Source of the DNA: Halichoerus grypus
Taxonomy: Eukaryota > Chordata > Mammalia > Carnivora > Phocidae
Direction of reading: 5' to 3'
NCBI RefSeq assembly: GCF_964656455.1
Contig: NC_135718.1
Location: 146,302,262 to 146,366,261, forward strand
Length of the DNA stretch: 64,000 nt
Shown piece after piece: positions 43,300-54,700 of the stretch. Every line of letters starts with the position of its first letter. Position 1 is the stretch's first letter. The notes beneath the pieces were generated by a model, which was given only the letters and a program-made list of their open reading frames with translations, was not told the DNA's origin and did no database searches. The position numbers and the translations under genes were made by a program.

Positions 43300-43620
43300 C
43301 TGTCTTGTTTCAACCTACTCTCCTGGGTCTAAAATGCTGTCCCTCTGCCCCTTGATCTGCCTGCTGTAAGGCCTCATTTCATTTTCTCAGTGAAATAGCA
43401 CTGCTTCCCCCCATCCCCATGCCCTATCATTGATGCCATTGTTACAGTGTTTGCTTCATTTTGCCATAATGACCTACTTTAGTTGTCTTTGCCACTTGAC
43501 CATAAGATCCTTGAGGGGAGTGTCCAAGTCTGATTTGGTTTTCTGCTGCTGTGTAGCACATCGCAGAAAATCCATCAACCTTTGCTGAATAAATAAATGA
43601 ATGAATGGAGTTCTCCAAAG
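43300..43620 (+). mobile_element. L2-type LINE 3-prime end
   Basis: 'ctgtaaggcctcatttcattttctcagtgaaat', 'ccacttgaccataagatccttgaggggagtgtcc', 'ctgaataaataaatgaatgaatgg' follows the L2 end, including the TGAATGAATGAATG terminus. Confidence 0.65.
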
Positions 43621-43927
43621 AAAGGCACCATCTAAGCAAATGATAAGTCAACCAGGTTCAGGCTTAGGGTAAAGGAGACAATACAACCAATGAATAGTGA
43701 GCTTCTTTTGAGCTCACTAGAGAATCAAAGTAAATCCCTTTATTTATCAGCAGAGATGGAAATTGAAATTACTGACATGAACAATCCTTCTATTAGGTTA
43801 GCACTCCCATGATGACAGAATAGAAAAAGTCCTGGCACTCTGCTCCTCCACGTTTCTCCAGCTGCTTCTAGACCTCTGGCCACAACTGATCTACTAATGT
43901 TGGCTTGATAGATTAAGGTTGATAGCA

Positions 43928-44149
43928 ACAACAATAATGACAGCTAACACTTGTATAATGTTTAATTATTAGGTGCTTTTCACATTGGTCCCACTTATTT
44001 CCCACAATGCTGTGAAGGTTTATCTGTAATACCCATTTTTAATGGCAAACAGACTGAGGTAGAAAGGGATTGTGTTATTTGTCTAAGGATACCCGGCTAG
44101 TAAATTGGCAAACTAAAATCTCAATTTCAAATCATTTGAATGCAAATCT
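43928..44149 (-). mobile_element. MIR SINE, antisense
   Basis: 'acagctaacacttgtataatgttt', 'cacaatgctgtgaaggtttatctgtaatacccatttttaatggcaaacagactgagg', 'ttgtctaaggatacccggctagtaaattggc' follows reverse MIR. A CAN SINE follows it immediately. Confidence 0.75.
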
Positions 44150-44167
44150 CATACCCTTTTGATTTTT

Positions 44168-44368
44168 AAAAAAGGATTTATTTATTTATTTGAGAGAGAG
44201 AGAGAGCATGTGAACAGCGGGAGGGGCAGAGGGAGAGGGAGAATCTCAAGCAGACTCCTTGCTGAGTGCAGAGCCCAACGTGGGACTCCATCTCCCGACT
44301 CTGAGATCATGACGTGAGCCGAAACCAAGAGTCAGATGCTTAACTGACAGAGCCATCCAGGTACCCCT
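44168..44368 (-). mobile_element. CAN SINE, older variant
   Basis: Antisense copy with 'gaatctcaagcagactccttgctgagtgcagagcc' middle and head 'cagagccatccaggtacccc'. Flanks share cttttgattttt (44150-44167 and 44369-44386, 18 bp with a few mismatches). Confidence 0.95.
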
Positions 44369-44386
44369 CGTAGTCTTTTGATTTTT

Positions 44387-45394
44387 TTCATTCTTTCCTA
44401 AAGAATGTCTAGGACTACACAGCAAGATGGATCTTGCCCTGAATTTCATACCAGAGCATTGGGAAATGGATGCCCGCAGGAACTTGGTTGACACAAAGGC
44501 TGAGAACCCAGGCATCTGGTCTCTCAACCCGGAGCATCCTCCACCAAAACACAGCACTCCCCTGGGCAGTAAGAAATGGAGAACCCAACCATCTTTCCAT
44601 TCTGAATCTTCTATTCTTCATTAGCAAGAGGACGTATATCCCAGGTTATGGGCTAATCCACTAAAAATGAGCTCAGTTTGGGAAACTATCACTTCCACAA
44701 AGAAAGTGGCTCCTACTCAAGGAAAATCGGTCACACAAGAGATCCTTAAGAGGGAATCCTTCTGAGGTCAGAGGGGAGGGGATATCCCAGCTTCTTGAGT
44801 GTGGAGTGTCATGGGGGTGAGAGCCTTAGTTTAGAAGTCTTACATGGGGTAGGAACAAAGACATTTAAAAAGAAAAAGGATGGGGGCAGATAGAGCCTTG
44901 AAAATCCTGCAGCAATTTTTTTTTTAAAGGAAGTGTGGACAAAGGCTCGTGTAAAGAAGGAAAAGAAAACAGATAGATGTAAAACTTGGTTTTCAGGAGG
45001 CAGACACTTGCACATAAAGAAGTAAGACCAGGAAGTTCACTCAGTGTCCAGTTCCTACATCTATAAAATGGGATGTGACTGTCTTTCCCTGACTAACTAA
45101 GGGATTATTTTCAGGATTCAACAGGATCACATGGTAATCTTAATGTACTAAAGGCAACCAACAATGGCCTGGGGACCACTAGTCACCATCTGTGCCATGG
45201 GTCCTGCCCCTGATTAATGTGACACTGTCCCTTAAACCAGGGACCCAAGAATATTCTCAAGGATGTAGGTGATTCCACAAAAAGTTTTAAATATTGCATT
45301 TATATTTTATTGGTAATCTAAAGATATATTAATTTAAGCACTTAAAAATTTTTTTTCTGAAGAAAACCTTATGACCTAATCCTGCCCCCTGATC
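44387..45394. other. No gene seen; weak MIR piece
   Basis: 'cctacatctataaaatgggatgtgactg' at 45038-45135 is a probable MIR piece. The remainder is unassigned, AT-rich near 45290-45360. Overlapping 64-103 codon frames on both strands at 44246-44664 are unsupported. Confidence 0.5.
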
Positions 45395-45727
45395 TCTGTG
45401 CTCAAATATGTAGGTGTGTGTGTGTGCTGTCTTTGCTGGTTCCTCTTCTCCTCCTTGACCTCTCAAAGTGGGAGCATCCCTGTCCTTATGCTGTGTGTGC
45501 TTCTGACTCTTCTCCTCGGTCTTCTTCTCTTCTTCATCTATACTCCCTTAGCAATCTCACCCAATCACATGGCTTTAACTCTCATATATAAGCTGACAAC
45601 CCCCAGATGTACAACTCTGGCCTAGGCCTCTTTCTTGAACATCAGCCCACTGCCTACTCAATATTTCTACTTGGATGTTGGATAGGATGGCTACATATCT
45701 TGGTTGGGTTGGGTCAGTCCTGGATGA

Positions 45728-45939
45728 TTTTTTTAAAAAGATTTTATTTATTTGTTTGAGAGAGAGAGAAAATGTGTGCGTGAGACAGCATGAGTGGGGT
45801 GGAGGAGGGGCAGAGGGAGAAGGAGAAGCAGACTCCCCACTGAGCAGGGATCCGGATGCCGAACTTGATCCCAGGACCCTGGGATCATGGCCTGAGCCGA
45901 AGGCAGATGCTTCACCAACTGAGCCACCCAGGCACCGCT
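45728..45939 (-). mobile_element. CAN SINE (tRNA-Lys derived)
   Basis: Antisense copy flanked by the perfect 11-bp duplication gtcctggatga (45717-45727 and 45940-45950). Head ends ccacccaggcaccgc. Inserted in the L2-type element. Confidence 0.96.
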
Positions 45940-46706
45940 GTCCTGGATGAATCCTATTGTTCCAGCATGATTACTAATATTGTCTCCTTTCTCCTCCATA
46001 CTCAAAAGTATCCTAGTTTGGACAATAAATTGTATAATCACCCTGCCAATGGCCTGCCCACACTGAGCTGAACTCCTGATCTCCACAAACCTTCCCTGCT
46101 CACTAATCTCCCTATTTCAGTCAAAGGAGGGCAGCTCGATCCATCCAGTTGCTCAAGCCAAAGCCTCTGAACTCCTGTCTTTCTCTCACACTCCACGTTT
46201 AAACCAAAGGGAAATCCTTCAGCTCTTCAACACATAGGCAGAGACTGACCACTCACTCTACCTCTGCTGCCGCCATGCCGGTCTGAACCACCATCATCCT
46301 TCTCCCACATCATTGCAAAAAACTCCCACCTTCTACTCCAGCCTCCCACCCCATTCATAGCTCAACCTCAACACAAAAGCCAGGGTGGTAGAACTGAAGG
46401 GTAAGTCAGGTCATGTCACGCCTCAGCTCAAGTCCTCCAGTGAGATCCCATTTATCTGAGTAAAAGCCAGAGTACTTCCAATGGCCCATGTGGGCTACAA
46501 GATCTGACTTCCATATGTCTCTGACCATACTGTCCCCCATTGCTCACTCCCATCTGGCACCGCCAGCCTCCTTACCAGGCATGTACACACGCAGGCCTGG
46601 CTTTTTCCTCTCTCTAGCTATTCCTCACCTCTTGCAAGTCTTTGCTCAAATTCAACTTTCTCAATGAGCCTAATGGCACCACTCTGTTTAAAACTGCAAC
46701 ACCCAT

Positions 46707-46896
46707 GGGCATCTGGGTGGCTCAGTGGGTTAAGCGTCTGCTTTTTGCTCAGGTCATGATCCCAGGGTCCTGGGATCAAGCCCCGCATTGGGGTCCCTGC
46801 TCAGCGGGGAGTCTGCTTCTCCCACTGACTCTACCCCTGGCTTGTGTTCTCGCCCTCTCTCAAATAAATAAATAAGATCTTAAAAAAAACAACAAC
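46707..46896 (+). mobile_element. CAN SINE (tRNA-Lys derived)
   Basis: Sense copy starting gggcatctgggtgg with AAATAAATAAATAAGATCTT tail. Flanks aactgcaacaccca (46692-46705) and aaatgaaacaccca (46897-46910) match at 12 of 14 bases. Second insertion in the same L2-type element. Confidence 0.95.
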
Positions 46897-47165
46897 AAAT
46901 GAAACACCCAGCCATGTCCCTTCTCCTAACTCCCTAATTCACCTACCTTGTCTTTTTTCCCTTCATAGGCCTTACTAACTACTAACACATGATATACTTT
47001 ACACATTAATTCATCTTCTTGCCTATTGTCTTCCCATTACAGTGTAAGCTCCGCAAGGGCAGGGTTATTTTTTTCCCCCATTTTGTTCAGTGATATAGTC
47101 TGATCACTTAGAATAGTCCCTGGAATATAGTAGGTGCTCAGTAAATCATTTTGGAATGAGTTCAT

Positions 47166-48931
47166 TTTGGTGACAATAATATTTTATTTGTCCTCACCTG
47201 AGAAGAAAATAATTTGGGAAGGTGTACTATAAAAGTAATGTCATTTTATCAAATAGGAAGTATATGATGTCATAGGGTACGTGTTTCACACTGGTTTGAA
47301 TCTTAAAATGGGATGAAAGAAAGGAGTCACCACATGGCTGATGAGAGCACAAGTGGGATGGACTCAGGATTGTCCCTTAGCACTCAGTCCCTTATTCACA
47401 CTTACACAATAGTTATTACTAATAGTAATGTTAATCACATTAGTTTCACAAACCAACACCATCCATCACATTAAAATAATGCCCATTTGAATTGTGTTGT
47501 AGCTTAGCTTCATTTAGATTTAATTAATAGATTTGTTTTGGTTTTATAATTCAATAGGAGTTAATGAGCATAAGGAGTGTATAGCTGCTTTCATGTGTAT
47601 TCGTTATTTAAGTTAAAACACATGCAAAAAATAATAAGTTAGTCCTATGGATCCACAGAGGGTGTTCTTCCTCTAAAAAAGACCTGAATAGTATTGAATT
47701 TTAGAAAAAGATGGATCGAGAACATACTTGAACTTTTTAAGTTAAGAGTGGCTGGCATGTATCAGAGTGACCGCGACCCTTCATCTATCCAGATGTGCGG
47801 CAGGCTCCAGAACTGGTCCTTTGTTCTCCCAGGGCAGCCAAACTCGCTACCACTCTGGGATTTCCATCATTAGCCCCTCAAACGCCATTAAATGCCCACC
47901 CTGTGCCAGGCAGGGACCCAGGCGCTGGGCATGCAAGCATGAAGATGGTGGGGGTCTGCTTCTTTGAGCTGCTTTAACACCATTGTCAGCACAGTCTAAT
48001 TCCTGACGCGTAAACAGCATTCTATACTTCAGGGAAGGCTCCAGTGCGCATCCGCCCTCCAAGGCCAGAAAGTCAGATGCGGAAACGGGCCCTCCCAAAG
48101 AGGAGCTGTGTGCAAGGCCACATGGTTAACGATGTCGGAAGCCAGAACTCAAGCTCCAATGTGTAACCTTTCACTCTTGAAATTCTAGCTTCTGCCTTCT
48201 CTAAGTATAGTGTCTTTATCCCCATGCCTCCCTCTCCTACCCCCCACCAAGTTTTCCTAGGATTTCTGATGCTTCCTGCTTCTCAGTGGGAGCCCCGCAG
48301 AACAAGAACAGTGTTCCTTACACTTCATGGGCCCCTTCCTTTCTCACTGAGGTGTGAGGCTGCAAGAGCAAACCTAAGGTCTAGAGTCTGGCATGCAGCC
48401 AGGGCGGTTGGTAAAAATGTGACTTCGAGTCTTGAGAGCTCTGGGTGCTCCAGGTCATGTACCTACAGCCATGCTTATGTGTTCGAGAAAAGTCACATTA
48501 CGGATCAGGAGGATGAATGCTGGGCTCCGTTCCTTCTAACAGCATCGCCTGACAGGTGGGGCCAAGCCTGGGTTCTTGCCACGGGATCTAACCTGCGGTG
48601 CGGGATCTAACCTGCGGTGCGTGCTCCGCCGGAAGCGCCCATCTGCCGTCTGGGCAGAGAGTGTCACTCAGCACCCTCAGGGCATCCCACCAGATCCGTT
48701 TCTTCCTGGCTTTGGCTAATGCCAACCCCTTGCCCCCAGGAAAACCCTGCGAGAGCTGGGGCACCCATTTCACTTGGACAGAGTGTTTTCAGCGTCTGCA
48801 ACAGTAGCAAGCACCCTTCCCCACATTCAGGTGAGGCCTTGTCCTGTCTCTGCATCTCAGGCAGTTCACAGTGTCCGCCCAGATTGCTTCCCCTTTGGTG
48901 TTTCTCACCCATCGGCTCACCTCTTAAAAAC
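47166..48931. other. No gene seen; AT-rich clean stretch then GC-richer part
   Basis: 47166-47760 lacks visible repeats and carries several TTAATTA/TAAT words, a conserved-noncoding candidate. 48000-48650 is richer in CpG. Frames of 106-128 codons (48224-48610, 48617-48937) overlap others and have no recognised content. Confidence 0.5.
48582..48619 (+). repeat. Perfect 19-bp tandem duplication
   Basis: The unit cgggatctaacctgcggtg occurs twice back to back (48582-48600, 48601-48619) with no mismatch. It lies in DNA without recognised repeats. Confidence 0.95.
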
Positions 48932-48943
48932 AGCTAAAAATGA

Positions 48944-49148
48944 TGGGGCGCCTGGGTGGCTCAGTCGGTTAAGCGTCTGCCTTTGGCTCAGGTCATGATC
49001 CCAGGGTCCGGGGATGGAGCCCCACATTGGGTTCCCTGCTTGCGGGAAGCCTGCTTCTCCCTCTCCTACTCCCCCTGCTTGTGTTGCCTCTCTCACTGTC
49101 TCTCTCTCTCTGTCAAATAAATAAATAAAATCTTAAAAAAAAAAAAAA
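48944..49148 (+). mobile_element. CAN SINE, young-looking
   Basis: Sense copy with intact head (tggggcgcctgggtggctcag), AAATAAATAAATAAAATCTT and about 15 A. Perfect 12-bp duplication agctaaaaatga (48932-48943 and 49149-49160). Middle has a small gap (cctgcttgcgggaagcc). Confidence 0.97.
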
Positions 49149-49160
49149 AGCTAAAAATGA

Positions 49161-49639
49161 CACTTTACTCACAGGCACATTGGATGTATTTTTTTTTTTT
49201 TTCTGAATAATGCTTTGTGTCCAGACAGCACTTCTCTCCCAGAGCTTTCTCAGACAAGTTATCTTCATCCTCATTTGCTAGATGGGAAAATGGATGAACA
49301 GGGAAGTGCTTTGTCTGATAATAATAAACTGAGTCAAGGTGGAATTTCCCAGGAACTATGGTGTAAGCAGAACCCTTCCATCCCAAGTGCAAGTTCAGAA
49401 GAGAGGGCACAGGGTGTGGGGTTACGCATCATGAGGTGTACAGGAATTAAAAGAAATAACACCCAATGTCTGATTACCCTTGGCTGGCATGTGTTAGTTG
49501 CCCAATAAACGTTTGTACTGTAACTGGTTGGCAAAATGCTGTCAGGTTCACCATCTCGTAAAGTGGAACAGGTCTTCCCAATTCATAGAGAAAACACTGA
49601 GGGACCAGAACAAAGGTTTCTAGCTACAAAACCATGACC
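49161..49639. other. No gene seen; weak antisense MIR piece
   Basis: 'atcctcatttgctagatgggaaaatggatgaacagggaag' at about 49250-49320 looks like reverse MIR. T-run at 49189-49201. Rest unassigned. Confidence 0.45.
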
Positions 49640-49800
49640 CTTAGTATTTATTCCATCGCCTTACCAGCTGTATTGTTGGGATAACAGTTTCCTCAGCAGT
49701 AAATGGTAATACGAATAATATTGTTTTTGGGGTTTTGATGAACATTAGAGATAATCTCTGTAAAGGATCCAGTATAATGCCTGGCTTAGAATAGAGGACT
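49640..49800 (+). mobile_element. MIR SINE fragment
   Basis: 'gggataacagtttcctcagcagtaaatggtaatacgaataat' and 'gatccagtataatgcctggcttagaatag' follow the MIR 3-prime half. Confidence 0.6.
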
Positions 49801-50429
49801 TTTTAAGACCCCCTATTTTCAGCAGGGCAAATGAGGTGTGCAGAGTGATGTAGATAAAGCCCATCACACAGAACTCCTAAATGGCACGGGTGCCCCATAG
49901 CAGGAGAAGCTGAGGGCAATGGGAAGGCGGGGGAGGGGACTGCCATTACAGCCAGCCTTGGGCCAAATGGGGCATCCTCGGGCGTCCTCCCCTTTGGTGC
50001 TCCCTCCAACTGACATGTATCCACTCTGCAATTCCTTCTATGGTAAACGGGCCCTTCTGTGGTCTATGCTATTCCTGGGGTTTACATTAATTCCCCATAC
50101 CTCTTCTTCTCACCTTACTTGGCCATCAGCAAGTGACCCTTGTGCTTGGTCTGGTCCCCCACTAGGCTGACATTGCAGTGGGCTGATGAGGCTGGTGACC
50201 TTCAAGATCCATTCCAGCGGGAAGGGATCCCGGAGTCATTCAGCATCCAGCAGGAGCTGTTTTGGTGTTGGGACTATGAAGAGAGGGGGGGATACTGTGG
50301 CTGGCCTTGAGGAGAAAGATGACCAAATCAATATACAAGTATAATTTCTTACTGCAGATAATTGGGATGGCCAAAGCTTTGCGAAAGAGATTATTTGGAG
50401 CCACCTTCACTAGCTACTATTAATGAGTT
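49801..50429. other. No gene seen
   Basis: Unassigned. Frames of 73 and 83 codons lie on opposite strands at 49803-50170 and overlap. Confidence 0.5.
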
Positions 50430-50600
50430 CAGATTTTGTTCTGTTTTACAAAGGATATCTAGTTTGATCCTGACAACAACCCTGGAATTATATTCCTATT
50501 TTAGAGTTGAGGACACTGAGGCTTGGTGAGGCTGGATAGCTTATCCAAGGTTGGACAGCTGGCTAGCAGCAAAACAGAGCTAGACGCACATCTATCCCTT
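50430..50600 (-). mobile_element. MIR fragment, antisense
   Basis: 'ttgatcctgacaacaaccctgga', 'ctattttagagttgaggacactgaggcttgg', 'ttatccaaggttggacagctggctagcagcaaaacagagc' follows reverse MIR. Confidence 0.75.
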
Positions 50601-50703
50601 CTTCCTATTACGCTATTCCTGGAAGGATGAAACATGGCAGAGGGGGAAAGATAGGTAGTTTCAGGCCCAAGGGCATAGCTTGAAGGGAGGGACGTGTAAT
50701 AAT

Positions 50704-50888
50704 TTTTTTTTTTAAAGATTTACTTATTTATTTGAGAGAGAAAGAAAGAGAGAGAGAGGGAATCTCAAGCACACTCACCACTGAGCGTAGAGCCTGACAC
50801 CGGGCTTGATCTCACGACCCTGAGATCATGACCTGAGCCAAAACCAAGAATCGGCCACTTAACCGACTGAGCCCCCCCAGGCACCCCT
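50704..50888 (-). mobile_element. CAN SINE, older variant
   Basis: Antisense copy with 'gaatctcaagcacactcaccactgagcgtagagcc' middle and head 'ccgactgagccccccccagg'-like. Flanked by the duplication tgtaataat (50695-50703 and 50889-50897). Confidence 0.95.
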
Positions 50889-51023
50889 TGTAATAATCTT
50901 AGTAATGAACTTAGGAACCTTTTTATACATTCCCAGCCATGCCTCTTTGCATTCCCCTACTCCTTCCTTAGCTGGCACCCAGACCCTCTGCTCCCTGGCC
51001 CTTTGCCGTCAGCTCTCCCAAGA

Positions 51024-51250
51024 ACACAGGCTCTGGAGTCACACAGCCTGGGCACAAATCTCAGCTCCACCACTTACTGAGGCAGCAGGTCATTTAATCA
51101 CTGCATGCTTCAGTTTCCTCATCTGAGAAACAAAACAGGATTTTCCTTACAGAGTTACTGTGGAGATGCAATGATTTCCCAATGGAAAACACTTAGCACA
51201 ATGCCTGGCAAGTGGTAAATGCTCAGTAAACGCTGTGCATATTATTGCAA
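51024..51250 (+). mobile_element. MIR SINE, near full length
   Basis: 'acaggctctggagtcacacagcctgggcacaaatctcagctccaccacttactgag', 'cttcagtttcctcatctgagaaac', 'gcacaatgcctggcaagtggtaaatgctcagtaaac' words are in MIR order and well kept. Confidence 0.88.
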
Positions 51251-51269
51251 TTATTATTATTACTATCTG

Positions 51270-51480
51270 CAGGGTCCCCACTCTCAGGCACACTCATGAT
51301 CTCTCTAGTCCCCGAGCACGCCAGTGCTGACCATCCCCAGGCCTTCTGCTCAGGGTTCCCTTCAACTGAACTGCCCTTAGTTCTGTCTCATAGAGTTTTG
51401 TTTGCTCCATCTAGACTTTTATTTATTGTTATCACATGTCATGGTACCCTGCAAACAGTCAGTCGTCAGTAACTGTCTTT
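51270..51480 (+). mobile_element. L2-type fragment
   Basis: 'cagggttcccttcaactgaactgccc', 'gttttgtttgctccatctagacttttatttattgttatcac' has the look of an L2 3-prime end. Weak. Confidence 0.4.
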
Positions 51481-52484
51481 GATTTAAATATATGCTAATA
51501 CTACTACCAAATATACGGTGAATGAGACTTTATCCAAAATTCAATTAACCATGCAAAAATCAGAATTTCTTATAGTGTTAGCAGATTGACTGCAAGATGC
51601 TGAAATGTTTTCTGAATCAAAGAAAATTTGAATTATGCTCCATCTAGTGAGAACGTGGTGTGTTATCTTATATTCTAACCCTTTGAACATTAGTAATCAA
51701 TTTACAAAATGTATGGCTTTCATCCTCCATCTTCTCTGCAAAAGAGGAAGCTAACTAGAATTAGTAGTGATAATATCACTCTGAGTTTGAACTTATAATT
51801 AACAATGATAACACTCATATTTGAATTTGAGCTTTTCAAAACAGTCCCCCAGACATCAACTTTCATCCTTTCAAATTTCTCAGCAGCACGGGCTCAGATG
51901 ACTTCAGGGCAGAGCCCAGCTGAGGAGGGAGGGAGGCAGCAGCTTGGAATATCATCCACAGCAACAACTAAAACACCAGAAGAATAAAGCTGAAAGTTCA
52001 GAGCCCACACACCCCTCCCAGAACACTGGAAGGATCCTGCCTGGGTCCCCTCCCACCAAAGAAGACAGTGCCCTCCAGTGATCTAAGGTTTCACTGGACA
52101 ACATTCCCCCTTCTTCAGGATAGCACTGGAAGGCTGGAAAAGTACTGGTCCTCACCATCTCTGTTTCTGAGACAGCTCGGAGAGAGTGCTGGTGAGCCTG
52201 CAGGTTGGGGCCAGCATACCGCCTCCATCCTGCCTCTGGAAGTTGACTGAGGAGGGACACCGCCATGTTGGGGAAGAAGCCTGAGCCGTGGCGCTCGACT
52301 TGGTTGGAAAGTCTCCAACAACGCATCAGCCAGCCAGATGTGATGCCCTTCCTCTTTGACTTTTAACTTCAAGAAGCAAGAGTCAGTCCCATGCCTCCTT
52401 AAAGTCACCTTCAGCAAAAAAAGAATCTTAAATCTACTGGAACTGCCACAATCCCACAGTCTTTGGCCACATATGTGTTTCTTT
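51481..52484. other. No gene seen; clean AT-rich stretch 51490-51860
   Basis: 51490-51860 has no visible repeat and many AATTA/TAAT words. 51860-52484 holds frames of 124 and 130 codons (minus) and 60-118 codons (plus) that overlap one another and have no domains. Confidence 0.5.
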
Positions 52485-52500
52485 AAAATATGTGTCTCTA

Positions 52501-52714
52501 GGGGCACCTGGGTGGCTCAGGCAATTGGGCTTCCAACTCTCAGTTTTGGCTCAGTTCGTAATGTCATGGGTCTTGGGATGGAGCTCTGTGCTCAGCAGGG
52601 AGTCTGCTTCTCTCCTTTTCGTTCTCCCTCTGCCTCTCCGCGGCAACCTCCCCCCCCCCCAACACGTGTGTGCACTCTCTCTCAAATAAATAAACAAATC
52701 TTTAAAAAATAAAA
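52501..52714 (+). mobile_element. CAN SINE, diverged
   Basis: Sense copy starting ggggcacctgggtggctcagg, with a C-run (about 12 C near 52650-52661) in the pyrimidine region and tail AAATAAATAAACAAATC. Flanks share taaaatatgt (52484- and 52715-). Confidence 0.94.
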
Positions 52715-52721
52715 TAAAATA

Positions 52722-52845
52722 TGTTTATTATCCTGCACTTGTTATAGATCAAGCACTATGCTCACCTGTAGGGCAGGGGAAAGGGACAGAGGAGATGCTT
52801 ATATCCTAATGGAGAAGATAGGTGGGTGCACCCATCATATACGAG
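52722..52845 (-). mobile_element. L2-type fragment, antisense
   Basis: 'ttgttatagatcaagcactatgctcacc' and 'ggagatgcttatatcctaatggagaagat' follow the reverse L2-type end. Weak. Confidence 0.4.
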
Positions 52846-54354
52846 GGAAATGCACAGAAAGAAATGGGAAATGTAGGGTATGTTTATAACTGTTTCAATG
52901 TGACACCGAGGCCATGGGGTGGGGAGGACTGCTTAGAAAGAAATCCTACCTTCTCCCCTGTCCAGGCTGAGAGCAGATTCTGGGCAGGGAGGAGAAACTG
53001 GGAATTGTACGAGAGCCATCATATGCTGGCTGGAGCCCAGGAAGCAGCAGGGCCTGGCCCAGGACAAGCCCCATCCTTTCTGGCCTGTGGAGGGGAGCTC
53101 TGCACTGACACTGGGACCCACTGAAGGATGCATTTCATTTTTGCTTCAGGGGCCATGTTCCTCTGATGGCTGGAAGCGAGAGGGGAAGCCAATATAGTGT
53201 TCTCTTTGTACTCACTCCTGCCCTGGGAAGAGGGCATTGGGAAGGAAACGTAGTTGTTTCTCTTGGGAAATACCCTGTAGGGTAGGCCTTGCCTTAGCAG
53301 AGAACATGGTCGCAGAAACCACGAGTCTGAACTCCATCTTGTAGGACCTGCGATTCCTGAGATAATTGTTTTGCTCATCCTATAAATGGTGTCCACTTCC
53401 TTCCCTCCTACACCAGGGTAAATGCCTGCCCACTCCTTTGGGTGCCTCCCTCAGAAGTCATGACAACCAGAAAGCAGGCTGAGGGGCACAGGGGAAGAGG
53501 CACGAGGAGAGAAGGGAATGTGCATAGCAGTGGACAGCCCCTGTGCTTTCCGAGTTGGAAGAATCTTTGGCAGCTTCTGCTTGATCAAAATTATCCCCCG
53601 GGGATTCTAGCCATAGCTAGAACTCGCTGTGCTGAAACGATTTTAGGATGTTTGATGGAGTCACTGTGTTCCGTGCACCATGATTTCCGCTTGGTGCAAG
53701 TCTGTTGCAAAAGCACCTGAGAATATTGTGCTGCTAAACACGGGCGTGATTGCAAGAGGCACTCAGCTGATACGCTGATACACACCAGCTCCACGGGCTA
53801 TAAAATGTACTGCTATTTGGCTGCCCTGTGTGGCTACTGCTCCAAGATCAATGTTATGGGCAAGGGGAGTGATATTCCCACTAGCAATTCCAGGCAGCTT
53901 GCAGGTAGAGAAACTTTCAAGAGGCCAAGGAGGTTATGTGCAACTGTTACAAAATGCTAGTGAGAGTCGGCCCAGGTGGTAACCATCACTTTCCAGCACT
54001 TACAAACCTTTCGCCTTGTTGGGGGAAGTGTGGATGATTCACAGGGCTGCAGCCCGGGAAAGAAGAACTGCAGAATGATTTCTTTTTTATTTGCCCATGT
54101 ATTTGTTTTTTCATTCAACCAATAATTATTGAGTCTCTTATATATTAAGAAGCATGCTAGACACTGTGAATACAAAGAAAATAAGACCTGGTCTCTTCTT
54201 TTAACTTGGGGCATCACTGTCTTGGTGGGGGGAAGATGGAACAAGGCATAAATAATAACTCTAACAAGTTGAGAAGCTCACAAATGTGTGGAGCCCTCCC
54301 TGCTTTATTTCCATAGTCATAACAAGTCTGTGAGGTAGGTAGGAAAATATTATT
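52846..54354. other. No gene seen; clean stretch 53580-53950
   Basis: 53580-53950 lacks visible repeats and has E-box words (cacctg near 53716, cagctg near 53765), so is a conserved-noncoding candidate. 54100-54240 may be antisense L2-type. Frames up to 125 codons are unsupported. Confidence 0.5.
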
Positions 54355-54700
54355 GTGTTGGAGTCCATCAGGCAAAGACCACTGGGAAGACACTTGAGTG
54401 AGTAAAGTGGATTATTATTTGCTACAGCGAGGGAAACTATATACCCAGGGGCTCCTGGGTGTCTTGATAGAGAGGAGTCAGGAAAGAGGTCCTTTCTAGG
54501 GTCTTGGGAGCTCAAGTGAGTCATAAGATGGGCTTGGCAGGAATCAATGAGAAAGTTGCTGGAACAATCTACAGTCTTGTACTTGGAACACATATATCTG
54601 TTCAGGGTCACCGCAAGATCAGTGTGTCTGTGGTCTGACCTTGGAACACATGGGTCTGAAGAGATCGGTGTTAAAAGAATTGAAGCTTGGTAGCTTGTGA
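54355..54700 (-). repeat. Possible LTR-type repeat, antisense
   Basis: Block of uniform character with 'ggcaaagaccactgggaagacacttgagtg' and repeated 'cttggaacacat' words (54582- and 54641-). A 182-codon minus-strand frame (54261-54809) spans it, as often happens in LTRs. Family and ends are not recognised. Confidence 0.3.

Larger units (their letters stand above)
45395..47165 (+). mobile_element. Long L2-type element carrying two CAN SINEs
   Basis: A continuous L2-type order can be followed across two insertions: 'gctttaactctcatatataagctgacaacccccagatgta', 'agttgctcaagccaaagcctctgaactcctgtctttctctcacactccac', 'gtaagtcaggtcatgtcacgcctcagctcaagtcctccag', 'gtctttgctcaaattcaactttctcaatgagcc', 'tgtaagctccgcaagggcaggg', 'tagtaggtgctcagtaaat'. 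It is the longest host repeat here. No coding frame is left. Confidence 0.75.
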
